20,671 nucleotides of DNA from assembly GCA_964557975.1 (NCBI GenBank), contig CAZLCG010000033.1, forward strand, positions 1 through 20,671, written 5' to 3'. This DNA is from Fimenecus sp964557975 (GTDB lineage: Bacteria > Bacillota > Clostridia > Oscillospirales > Acutalibacteraceae). This document shows, piece after piece, positions 1-7,229 of this stretch; within the stretch, counting starts at the first letter, position 1, and the number at the start of each line of letters is the position of its first letter. The notes under the pieces are model-generated. The model made no database searches, was not told the origin of the DNA, and saw nothing but the letters and a program-made list of their open reading frames with translations. The position numbers and the translations under genes were made by a program.

Positions 1-79
1 ATTCGTCACTTATTTTTTTCTTTTTGTAACACATCTATTGTAAACCTACAATTAAGCATTATTTTCTCCGAAAAAATTA

Positions 80-108
80 TTGAAATAATCATAAAAAAAT
101 GTTATAAA
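80..108 (+). promoter_or_regulatory. Candidate promoter of the iol operon
   Basis: TTGAAA (80-85) and TATAAA (103-108) are separated by 17 bp, a good sigma-A match. Transcription would start near 115, about 30 nt before the first iol gene. The -35 box lies inside a perfect inverted repeat, ATTATT-GA-AATAAT (76-89), which could be a repressor operator. The region is very A+T-rich, so chance matches are likely and this call is moderate. Confidence 0.45.
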
Positions 109-145
109 TATATGATAATAATTATTTCCCCTGTTAAAGGCTTTA

Positions 146-1003
146 ATGAAAGGCAAGTGTTTTGATTTGGCTATTGTTCCTATGAAGGTTTTGCTTGAAA
201 GGGCTGAAAAAAACGGCGTCGCAGTCGGCGCTTTCTCTGTCGGCAATATGGAAATGGTTATGGGTGCGGTAAAGGCTGCCGAGGAGCTTGAAACTCCGAT
301 CATTCTGCAAATTGCAGAGGTAAGGCTTCCCAATTCTCCGCTTGAGCTTATGGGGCCTATGATGATTGCCGCCGCTGAAAACGCCGATGTTGATATTGCC
401 GTTCACCTTGACCACGGTCTCAAGCCCGAAACGGTGCATAAGGCTCTTGATATAGGCTTTTCTTCGGTTATGTTTGACGGCTCTCTGCTTCCGCTTCGGG
501 CGAATATCGAAACCGTTAAAAATATCGTTAATTTGGCAAGCGATTATGACGCTACGGTTGAGGCGGAGTTAGGCGTGGTCGGCGGCAACGAGGGCGAGGG
601 CAAAAAGCACGAAATTCTCTGCACTGATCCCGATGACGCAAAGCTTTTCTGCGACGAAACGGGTGTTGACGCTCTTGCGGTCGCAATCGGCAACGCGCAC
701 GGCAATTATCCTAAGCTGCCCGAGCTTCGTTTTGACGTTTTGGAGGAAATACATAAAAAGGTTAAGACTCCGCTTGTTCTTCACGGCGGAACGGGCATTT
801 CCGACGGGCAGTTCCAAAAAGCAATTTCTTTGGGCGTTCGCAAAATAAATATTGCTACGGCGTCCTTTGACAGCCTTGCGGCATACGCCAAGGCGTACTG
901 CGACAATAAGGATAAGGCGAATTATTTTGAGCTTTCGGCTTGCGAGGCCGAAGGCGTATATCAAAACGTTAAAAGACACATTAAGGTCTTTAATATGGAA
1001 TAA
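146..1003 (+). CDS. iolJ: Class II ketose-bisphosphate aldolase, IolJ-like (6-phospho-5-dehydro-2-deoxy-D-gluconate aldolase)
   Basis: Class II (zinc) aldolase of the FbaA/IolJ/GatY family. In this operon it most likely splits 6-phospho-5-dehydro-2-deoxygluconate into DHAP and malonate semialdehyde in the cytoplasm. Counting from the TTG at 167, the zinc and active-site motifs are HLDHG (80-84), AIGNAHG (His 178) and LHGGTG (His 206), followed by the phosphate-binding KINIATA segment. The length of about 280 residues is normal. Two starts are possible. ATG 146 has AAAGG five bases upstream. TTG 167 would give MAIVPMK, which matches how family members usually begin. The next gene, iolC, starts 12 bp after its stop, which supports the inositol role over glycolytic FbaA. 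A GatY/KbaY-type substrate cannot be excluded from sequence alone. Confidence 0.85.
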   Translation: MKGKCFDLAIVPMKVLLERAEKNGVAVGAFSVGNMEMVMGAVKAAEELETPIILQIAEVRLPNSPLELMGPMMIAAAENADVDIAVHLDHGLKPETVHKALDIGFSSVMFDGSLLPLRANIETVKNIVNLASDYDATVEAELGVVGGNEGEGKKHEILCTDPDDAKLFCDETGVDALAVAIGNAHGNYPKLPELRFDVLEEIHKKVKTPLVLHGGTGISDGQFQKAISLGVRKINIATASFDSLAAYAKAYCDNKDKANYFELSACEAEGVYQNVKRHIKVFNME

Positions 1004-1015
1004 AGGAGCATACGG

Positions 1016-2032
1016 ATGAAATACATTGAGTTTGACAGCAATAAGGAATACGACCTTATTTTACTCGGCAGGGTCGCGGTTGATTTAAACCCTGTCGACT
1101 ATTACTGCACGCTTGACAAAAGCACGACCTTTAAGCGCTATCTCGGCGGCTCTCCCGCAAATATTGCGGTGGGTCTTGCGCGTTTGGGCAAGAAGTGCGG
1201 CTTTATCGCGCGAGTTTCCGACGATCAGTTGGGTACGTTTGTTACCGACTTTTTCGAGAACGAGGGCATTGACACCTCGCACATCAAAAGATGCGAAAAC
1301 GGCGAGAAAATCGGTCTTACTTTTACCGAAATTAAATCCGAAACAGAAAGCTCTATTGTAATGTACCGCAACGAAGCGGCGGATTTAAAGCTCCAAGTTT
1401 CCGACGTTGACGAGGATTACATAAAGAGAACCAAGGCAATTCTTATTTCGGGTACGGCACTTTGCGAAAGCCCGTCAAGGGAAGCGGCTCTCAAGGCGGT
1501 TATGCTTGCAAAGAAAAACGGTATTCCCGTTATTTTTGATATTGACTACCGCGCGTATAATTGGAAGAACGACGATGAAATATCAATTTATTATTCTTCG
1601 GTAGCGCGTGAGGCTGACATTATTTTAGGCTCGCGTGAGGAATACGATTTAACCGAAAAGCTTATAAAGCCTGATATGAGCGATAAAGAAACTGCGGCTT
1701 ACTGGCACTCGCAGAACGCCAAAATCGTAGTTATTAAGCACGGCAAGGAAGGCTCAACCGCTTACACGAATGACGGCGAAAGCTTTAATATTAAGCCCTT
1801 CCCCGTTAAGCTTCTCAAATCCTTCGGCGGCGGCGACGGCTACGCTTCCGCCTTCCTGTACGGACTTTTCGAGGGGTATGAGATTATCGACGCGCTTGAG
1901 TTCGGCTCTGCTTCTGCGTCAATGCTTGTCGCGTCTCACGCCTGCTCGCAGGATATGCCGAGCGTTGAAGCGGTAAAGGAGTTTATTAAAAAGGAGAAAG
2001 ACGAATACGGCGAGATGATAGCAAGAGGCTGA
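1016..2032 (+). CDS. iolC: 5-dehydro-2-deoxygluconokinase IolC
   Basis: A PfkB/ribokinase-family sugar kinase of 338 residues that phosphorylates 5-dehydro-2-deoxy-D-gluconate at C6 with ATP, the step before the aldolase. The sugar-binding motif GGSPANIAVG is at residues 44-53. The C-terminal PfkB signature reads KSFGGGDGYASAF, with catalytic Asp 274 in a GGGD anion hole; GGGD in place of the commoner GAGD is usual for IolC. The start has a GGAG site (AAAGGAGCATACGG) seven bases upstream of the ATG. The stop codon is the last complete codon before a 100-N gap, so what follows directly is unknown. The gene is transcribed with iolJ. Confidence 0.93.
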   Translation: MKYIEFDSNKEYDLILLGRVAVDLNPVDYYCTLDKSTTFKRYLGGSPANIAVGLARLGKKCGFIARVSDDQLGTFVTDFFENEGIDTSHIKRCENGEKIGLTFTEIKSETESSIVMYRNEAADLKLQVSDVDEDYIKRTKAILISGTALCESPSREAALKAVMLAKKNGIPVIFDIDYRAYNWKNDDEISIYYSSVAREADIILGSREEYDLTEKLIKPDMSDKETAAYWHSQNAKIVVIKHGKEGSTAYTNDGESFNIKPFPVKLLKSFGGGDGYASAFLYGLFEGYEIIDALEFGSASASMLVASHACSQDMPSVEAVKEFIKKEKDEYGEMIARG

Positions 2033-2132
2033 NNNNNNNNNNNNNNNNNNNNNNNNNNNNNNNNNNNNNNNNNNNNNNNNNNNNNNNNNNNNNNNNNNNN
2101 NNNNNNNNNNNNNNNNNNNNNNNNNNNNNNNN
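2033..2132. other. Assembly gap of exactly 100 N
   Basis: An unbroken run of 100 N immediately follows the iolC stop. A round 100 is the conventional placeholder for a gap of unknown size, so real distance and content here are unknown. The sequence resuming at 2133 is a copy of the CTCCCTCAG repeat in inverted orientation, and GCTGA occurs on both sides of the gap. This fits an assembly that broke in a repeat. Confidence 0.97.
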
Positions 2133-2147
2133 GCTGACTGAGGGAGT
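2133..2147. repeat. Left inverted copy of the ACTCCCTCAGTCATC repeat end
   Basis: GCTGACTGAGGGAGT is the reverse complement of the repeat that starts right after the DUF559 stop (ACTCCCTCAGTCATC, 2554-2568), with 14 of 15 bases matching. The two copies face each other as terminal inverted repeats around the DUF559 gene. The left copy may continue into the gap. Confidence 0.75.
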
Positions 2148-2177
2148 AATTCACATAAATTTCATATTAAAGGATAT

Positions 2178-2192
2178 TTACTCGGGGAGTAA
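2178..2192 (+). promoter_or_regulatory. Small hairpin covering the DUF559 ribosome binding site
   Basis: TTACTC-GGG-GAGTAA is a perfect 6-bp stem with a 3-base loop. Its 3' arm overlaps the Shine-Dalgarno sequence GGAG (2186-2189), seven bases before the ATG at 2197. The core CTCGGGGAG is also the heart of the second hairpin in the downstream 55-bp units, so this may be a degenerate repeat copy. Folding would limit translation of the nuclease gene; this is inference. Confidence 0.45.
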
Positions 2193-2196
2193 CAAT

Positions 2197-2553
2197 ATGT
2201 CATTACCTTATAACGGAGATTTAATTAAATATGCAAAAGAGCTCCGTAAAAATGCAACTCCTTGGGAAAGAAAACTTTGGCACTATTTTTTGAAAGATTA
2301 CTCTGTAAGGTTTCAAAGGCAAAAGGTAATCGGCAATTATATTGTTGATTTTTATTGTTCAAAGGTTAATATTGCAATAGAGCTTGATGGCGGCGGACAT
2401 TTTAATGACAGTAAAATTCAGCAAGATAAAAGGCGTACAAAAGAATTAGAAGAATTTAATGTAAAGGTATTAAGATTTACGAATCTTGATATAGATGAAA
2501 ATTTTTATGAGGTGTGTTCGCAAATTGATAGGGAAGTAAAGTCGAGAATGTAA
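2197..2553 (+). CDS. DUF559-domain endonuclease-like protein
   Basis: A single-domain DUF559 protein of 118 residues, a family with a PD-(D/E)XK (Vsr-like) nuclease fold. The N-terminal block LRKNATPWERKLW (16-28) is typical. The predicted catalytic residues are Asp 51 (in VDFYC) and Glu 62, Asp 64 and His 68 (in IELDGGGH), followed by KVLRF and a final helix. All key residues are present, so nuclease activity is plausible but unproven, and its natural target is unknown. The gene is much more A+T-rich than the iol genes and sits in the middle of the iol operon. It is bounded by inverted copies of a palindromic repeat, with the right copy starting at the base after its stop. There is no methyltransferase or other restriction partner nearby. 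It reads as a small mobile or selfish cassette gene rather than part of inositol metabolism. Confidence 0.88.
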   Translation: MSLPYNGDLIKYAKELRKNATPWERKLWHYFLKDYSVRFQRQKVIGNYIVDFYCSKVNIAIELDGGGHFNDSKIQQDKRRTKELEEFNVKVLRFTNLDIDENFYEVCSQIDREVKSRM

Positions 2554-2829
2554 ACTCCCTCAGTCATCTGACGATGACAGCTCCCTCGGGGAGGGAGCGG
2601 AAAAGGTCACTCCCTCAGTCATCTGACGATGACAGCTCCCTCGGGGAGGGAGCGGAAAAGGTCACTCCCTCAGTCATCTGACGATGACAGCTCCCTCGGG
2701 GAGGGAGCGGGAAAGGTCACTCCCTCAGTCATCTGGCGATGACAGCTCCCTCGGGGAGGGAGCGGAAAAGGTCACTCTCTCAGTCATCTGATAATAAAGG
2801 TTTCCTCTCTTATAAAGCGGAGAAAAATC
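2554..2829 (+). repeat. Tandem array of a 55-bp palindromic repeat (four units plus a decayed fifth)
   Basis: Units lie at 2554-2608, 2609-2663, 2664-2718 and 2719-2773. The first 17 bases of a fifth (2774-2790) are recognisable and the rest is degenerate up to the next gene. Units 1 and 2 are identical; the others differ by single bases (for example at 2711 and 2736). Each unit starts ACTCCCTCA and contains two perfect hairpins, GTCATC-TGAC-GATGAC and GCTCCCTC-GGG-GAGGGAGC, then a GGAAAAGGTC linker. The A-to-G change at 2736 falls in the loop of the first hairpin, so both stems are intact in all four units. There are no unique spacers, so this is not CRISPR. Near identity implies recent expansion or homogenisation. 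Confidence 0.95.
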
Positions 2830-3522
2830 ATGATTAAGAAATTATTTAACAACAAAAAATTCAAAATATTTATTTGTGCAATGCTTTGCCTATGCTTATT
2901 CTGTATAGGCTTGTTTGCGGGGATAAATGCTTATATAATTTCTTATGTCAGTGATTACATAATTGAAGCTGACGAGCTGTCGGAACACAGCTTTGACTGC
3001 ATAACGGTGCTCGGCGCAGGGCTGTGGGACGGCGAACCGTCTCCAATGCTTAAAGAAAGATTAAACTTTGCTCTTGAAGCGTATAACACGGGGTGCAGTG
3101 ACAGGCTTTTGATGTCGGGCGACCACGGCAGTAAAAGCTATGACGAGGTCAACGCCATGAAGGATTATGTTATAAACGAGGGCGTTGATAAGGACAGTGT
3201 GTTTTTAGACCATGCGGGGTTTTCAACCTACGAGTCTATGTACCGCGCCCGTGATGTTTTCAAGGTTCAAAAAATGCTTATCGTAACTCAAAAATATCAT
3301 CTCTACCGCGCGGTTTATAATGCCAGAAAGCTCGGAATTGATGCTTACGGCTATAACAGGGAAGAACTTGAATATCCTTTTTTAAACGACGTTCGTGAGT
3401 GCGCCGCAAGGGTCAAGGATTTCTTTTGGTGTATAGCGAAGCCACAGCCGACGTATCTCGGCGAGGAAATACCTATTAAAACCGCAAGCGCACAGTTGAC
3501 TGATGATAAGGTAAGAGCTTAA
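2830..3522 (+). CDS. SanA/YdcF-like (DUF218) membrane-anchored protein
   Basis: A 230-residue DUF218 (ElyC/SanA/YdcF) family protein. One hydrophobic segment at about residues 12-33 follows a lysine-rich N-terminus, so it is probably anchored with the domain outside the cell. Family motifs are VLGAGLWDGEPSPMLKERL (60-78), MSGDHG (95-100), a YDEVNAM stretch, and TQKYHLYRA (153-161). SanA affects vancomycin exclusion in enterics and ElyC affects envelope synthesis, but the chemistry of the family is unsettled. The gene has no known role in inositol breakdown and interrupts the iol order together with the DUF559 cassette. Its ribosome binding site, GGAG at 2819-2822, falls in the decayed fifth repeat unit, seven bases before the ATG. 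Confidence 0.85.
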   Translation: MIKKLFNNKKFKIFICAMLCLCLFCIGLFAGINAYIISYVSDYIIEADELSEHSFDCITVLGAGLWDGEPSPMLKERLNFALEAYNTGCSDRLLMSGDHGSKSYDEVNAMKDYVINEGVDKDSVFLDHAGFSTYESMYRARDVFKVQKMLIVTQKYHLYRAVYNARKLGIDAYGYNREELEYPFLNDVRECAARVKDFFWCIAKPQPTYLGEEIPIKTASAQLTDDKVRA

Positions 3523-3569
3523 ATTACAATAAATGAATTTTTTAATAAAAATATGAAAGGAGATAAAAT

Positions 3570-4340
3570 ATGTACGAAAATCCCGAATTTAACGAAAACG
3601 GAGAAAAAATCCTCTGCGAAATGAACGGTAAAAACGCCGATATGCTTATGGATATTAAGGTTAAAATCCTCAAAGCGGGCGAAACGCTTACTTTTTGCGA
3701 GGAAAACAACGAAACCGCAATCCTTTTAATGGCGGGCGACGTTGATTTTTCGTTTGACGGTAAAAAGGAAAACGCAAAAAGAAGAAGCCCGTTTCTCGAT
3801 AAGGCAACGGCTGTTCACTTTGCAAAGGGGAACAGCGTTACCGTTAAGGCTAACGCGGAATCAAGAATTGTAATTGAACAGACCGACAACGAAAACGAGT
3901 TCGGCGTTCACTATTATAAAGGCGAGGATATGACCGTTCAGCACTTCGGCGCGGACCAATGGGACGGCACGGCTGACAGGCAGGTGCTTACGGTGTTCGA
4001 TTATGAATCGGCGCCGTATTCAAACCTTGTTTTGGGCGAGGTGTTCCACAAGCCCGGTTGTTGGACCAGCTATCCGCCTCATTATCACCCTCAGCCCGAG
4101 GTTTACTATTATGAGTTTGACAAGCCGCAGGGCTTCGGAGTAGGCTTTAACGGCGACGAATGCTATAAGGTCGGCGACAAGGGCTGTCTTTCAATAACGC
4201 CCATGCACACGCATCAGCAGGCGGCGGCACCCGGATATAAGATGTGCTACGTCTGGATGATAAGGCATCTTGACGGCGACCCTTGGAGAAAAACGAGAAT
4301 AGACGCGCCCGAGCATAAATGGCTTTTGGACGCTGAATAA
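3570..4340 (+). CDS. iolB: 5-deoxy-glucuronate isomerase IolB
   Basis: A KduI/IolB-family bicupin of 256 residues that converts 5-deoxy-D-glucuronate to 5-dehydro-2-deoxy-D-gluconate. The metal-binding motif PPHYHPQPEVYYYEF gives His 171, His 173 and a following Glu. A second histidine cluster, MHTHQQAAAPG (His 213 and 215), and the MIRHLDGDPWR ending are characteristic. The length is close to the family norm of about 270. AAAGGAG lies eight bases before the ATG. It is followed by iolD after 19 bp, so the two are cotranscribed. No missing residue was seen. Confidence 0.94.
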   Translation: MYENPEFNENGEKILCEMNGKNADMLMDIKVKILKAGETLTFCEENNETAILLMAGDVDFSFDGKKENAKRRSPFLDKATAVHFAKGNSVTVKANAESRIVIEQTDNENEFGVHYYKGEDMTVQHFGADQWDGTADRQVLTVFDYESAPYSNLVLGEVFHKPGCWTSYPPHYHPQPEVYYYEFDKPQGFGVGFNGDECYKVGDKGCLSITPMHTHQQAAAPGYKMCYVWMIRHLDGDPWRKTRIDAPEHKWLLDAE

Positions 4341-4359
4341 ACAATCGGAGGAAATAATT

Positions 4360-6276
4360 ATGGCTTATATGACAACGGCGCAGGCTCTTGTTAAGTTCCT
4401 TGACAATCAGTATGTTTCGTTTGACGGCAAAGAGACTAAGTTCGTTGACGGTATTTTTACCATATTCGGTCACGGCATAGTCTGCGGTCTCGGCGAGGCG
4501 CTCGATTCGGACAGAGGCGGGCTTACCGTTTATCAGGGCAAGAACGAGCAGGGGATGGCTCACGCCGCAACCGCGTTTGCAAAGCAGAACAACCGCAGAA
4601 AAATTATTGCCTGCTCCTCGTCGATAGGACCGGGGGCGGCAAATATGATAACTGCCGCGGCAACCGCGACGGTTAACCACATTCCGCTCCTTTTAATCCC
4701 TGCCGACGCTTTTTCAACCCGTCAGCCGGACCCTGTTTTACAGCAGTTTGAGCAGGTCAATTCTTTATCAATAACCACTAATGACGCATATAAGGCTGTT
4801 ACAAGATATTGGGACAGAATTGCCCGTCCCGAGCAGCTAATGAGCGCAATGCTCAACGCTATGCGTGTTTTGACGGATACTGCCGAAACGGGCGCGGTAT
4901 GTATTTCAATGCCGCAGGATGTTGAGGGCGAAAGCTATGATTTCCCCGATGAGTTCTTACAAAAGAGAGTACATAAAATAACGAGAACAGCCCCCGCGCC
5001 CGACGAGGCGGAGGATATTGCGAAAATTCTTCTTTCGGCGAAAAAGCCTCTTGTCATCTGCGGCGGAGGCGTAAGATATTCGGAAGCGGGAGAGGCGCTC
5101 GAGAGCTTCTGCAAGGAGTTTAATATCCCGTTTGCCGAAACGCAGTCGGGCAAAACCGCCTGCCGCTCGAGCAATACCTATAACCTCGGCGGACTTGGCG
5201 TTACGGGCAACTCGGCAGGTAACGCAATCGCCAAAGAGGCTGATGTGATTTTAGGCGTCGGCACAAGATTTTCCGATTTTACGACGGGTTCAAAATCGCT
5301 TTTCAGGCAGGACGCCAAGGTGCTTACAATAAATACCTCGCGCTTTGACGCTTATAAGCTTGGCGCCGTAAAGCTCGTCTGCGACGCAAAGCTCGGTATA
5401 CTTGCACTTGCCGAGGAGCTTAGAAAGAACGGCTATAAATCTGCTTATACGACCGAAATCAGCGACGCGAGAAAAGACTGGGCAGAGGAATACAAGAGGC
5501 TTGCGGAATATAAATATGACGAAAACTTTGAGCCGCTCATTAAGGCAAGGGATGAGAGAACCATTCCCGAATTTGCCGAGAAGATGGGTACAATCACCCA
5601 GACCGCGGCGGTCGCAAAGGTACGCGAGCTTATTCCGAAAAATGCAATTTGCGTGGGCGCGGCAGGCTCGCTCCCCGGTGATTTACAGAGAATGTGGACG
5701 TCAGACGAGCTTTATTCTTACAATATGGAATACGGCTTTTCCTGTATGGGCTACGAAATAGCGGGCGCTTTCGGCTCAAAGCTTGCCGAGCCTCAAAAGG
5801 AGGTTTACGCAATGTGCGGCGACGGAAGCTACTTAATGCTCCATTCGGAGCTTGTAACCTCAATTCAGGAGAAGAAGAAAATCAATGTTCTTCTGTTTGA
5901 CAACAGCGGCTTCGGCTGTATAAACAATCTTGAAATGTCAAACGGTATCGGAAACCTTGCCACGGAATTTCGTTTTCGTGACAGCGACGGCAATCTTTTG
6001 GGCGATTTGGTACCGATTGATTTTGCAAAAGCGGCAAGCGGTTACGGCGTTAAGACCTATACCGCAAGAACTATGGAGGAGCTTGAATTTGCGTTAAAGG
6101 ACAGCCTTAAACAAACTGTTTCAACGCTTATTGACATCAAGGTCCTTCCCAAATCAATGACAGACGGCTACGGCGCATGGTGGAACGTGGGCGTTGCAAG
6201 CACTTCGCAGAATGAAGCCGTAAGAGCGGCTTATCTGAATAAAAAAGAAAATCAAGAGAAAGCGAGAAAGTATTGA
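4360..6276 (+). CDS. iolD: 3D-(3,5/4)-trihydroxycyclohexane-1,2-dione acylhydrolase IolD
   Basis: A thiamine-diphosphate enzyme of 638 residues that hydrolytically opens the inositol ring, turning trihydroxycyclohexane-1,2-dione into 5-deoxy-D-glucuronate. The cofactor-activating glutamate is Glu 63 in KNEQGMAHAA. The central Rossmann-like domain lies around residues 200-340. The Mg/ThDP motif starts GDGS at 487 and ends DNSGFG (514-519). Overall it has the acetolactate-synthase-like three-domain layout with full family length. GGAGG precedes the ATG with good spacing. Only one base separates its stop from the iolE start, which suggests translational coupling. Confidence 0.95.
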   Translation: MAYMTTAQALVKFLDNQYVSFDGKETKFVDGIFTIFGHGIVCGLGEALDSDRGGLTVYQGKNEQGMAHAATAFAKQNNRRKIIACSSSIGPGAANMITAAATATVNHIPLLLIPADAFSTRQPDPVLQQFEQVNSLSITTNDAYKAVTRYWDRIARPEQLMSAMLNAMRVLTDTAETGAVCISMPQDVEGESYDFPDEFLQKRVHKITRTAPAPDEAEDIAKILLSAKKPLVICGGGVRYSEAGEALESFCKEFNIPFAETQSGKTACRSSNTYNLGGLGVTGNSAGNAIAKEADVILGVGTRFSDFTTGSKSLFRQDAKVLTINTSRFDAYKLGAVKLVCDAKLGILALAEELRKNGYKSAYTTEISDARKDWAEEYKRLAEYKYDENFEPLIKARDERTIPEFAEKMGTITQTAAVAKVRELIPKNAICVGAAGSLPGDLQRMWTSDELYSYNMEYGFSCMGYEIAGAFGSKLAEPQKEVYAMCGDGSYLMLHSELVTSIQEKKKINVLLFDNSGFGCINNLEMSNGIGNLATEFRFRDSDGNLLGDLVPIDFAKAASGYGVKTYTARTMEELEFALKDSLKQTVSTLIDIKVLPKSMTDGYGAWWNVGVASTSQNEAVRAAYLNKKENQEKARKY

Positions 6277-6277
6277 T

Positions 6278-7174
6278 ATGCTGAATAAAGAAAAAGTAAA
6301 GCTCGGCATAGCTCCGATAGCATGGACCAACGACGATATGCCTGATTTGGGCAAGGAAAACACCTTCGAGCAGTGCATTTCCGAAATGGCGCTTGCAGGC
6401 TTCACAGGCTGTGAGGTCGGCAACAAATATCCGAGAGACGATATTCCTGCGCTTAAAAAGGCTTTAAAGCTGCGCAATATGCAGATTTGCAACGCGTGGT
6501 TTTCTTCGTTCCTTACAACCAAGCCCTATGAGGAGGTCGAAAAGGATTTTACGGAGCATATCAAATTTTTAAAGGAAATGGGTGCGAAGGTAGTCGGAAT
6601 TTCCGAGCAGGGACATTCTATTCAGGGTACGGATAAGCCGATTTTTGAAGCGAAATACGTAATGAACGACGAGGAATGGGATAAGCTCTGCACGGGCGTT
6701 AATAAGCTCGGCAGGGTTGCAAAGGATATGGGAATTACCCTTACGTTCCACCACCACATGGGAACGGTCGTTCAGACAGCCGATGAAATTGACAGACTTA
6801 TGGAGAACACAGACCCCGAATATTTCAATCTCTTATTTGATTCGGGTCACCTTGCATACTGCGGTGAGGATTATATGTATATCCTCAAGAAGTACATTAA
6901 CCGCATAAAGCACGTTCATCTTAAAGATATTCGTCCCGAAATGGTAAAAAAGGTTAAGGATGAGCATTTAAGCTTCTTACAAGGTGTAAGGCTCGGAACC
7001 TTTACAGTTCCCGGCGACGGAGCGATTGATTTTCAGCCGATTTTTGACGTGCTTTCCGAGAACGGCTACGAGGGCTATGTGCTTGTTGAAGCGGAACAGG
7101 ATCCCGCAATAGCAAATCCGTTTGAATACGCGCTCAAGGCAAGGGCTTATATCAAGGAAAAATCGGGACTTTAA
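6278..7174 (+). CDS. iolE: 2-keto-myo-inositol dehydratase IolE
   Basis: A xylose-isomerase-like TIM barrel of 298 residues that removes water from scyllo-inosose (2-keto-myo-inositol). Likely metal ligands and active-site motifs are FHHHMG (157-162), FDSGHLAYCGED (187-198), HVHLKD (212-217) and VEAEQDP (270-276). The start lies one base after the iolD stop with only a weak Shine-Dalgarno sequence, consistent with coupled translation. The length and motif order match IolE rather than the isomerases IolI or IolH. Confidence 0.94.
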   Translation: MLNKEKVKLGIAPIAWTNDDMPDLGKENTFEQCISEMALAGFTGCEVGNKYPRDDIPALKKALKLRNMQICNAWFSSFLTTKPYEEVEKDFTEHIKFLKEMGAKVVGISEQGHSIQGTDKPIFEAKYVMNDEEWDKLCTGVNKLGRVAKDMGITLTFHHHMGTVVQTADEIDRLMENTDPEYFNLLFDSGHLAYCGEDYMYILKKYINRIKHVHLKDIRPEMVKKVKDEHLSFLQGVRLGTFTVPGDGAIDFQPIFDVLSENGYEGYVLVEAEQDPAIANPFEYALKARAYIKEKSGL

Positions 7175-7229
7175 TAATTAAACTAACGGCAATAAAAGCA
7201 GATTAATCAAAAAAAGGAGAAAAGAATAT

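Noticed and set aside
1936..2154. Minus-strand open frame running through the N gap
   Set aside because: It is made of undetermined bases and is antisense to iolC.
2197..2553. DUF559 gene as a restriction or Vsr mismatch-repair enzyme
   Set aside because: No cytosine methyltransferase or other restriction gene is nearby. The flanking inverted repeats explain its placement better.
2554..2790. Possible CRISPR array
   Set aside because: The 55-bp units are directly tandem with no variable spacers, and there are no cas genes. It is a plain tandem palindromic repeat.
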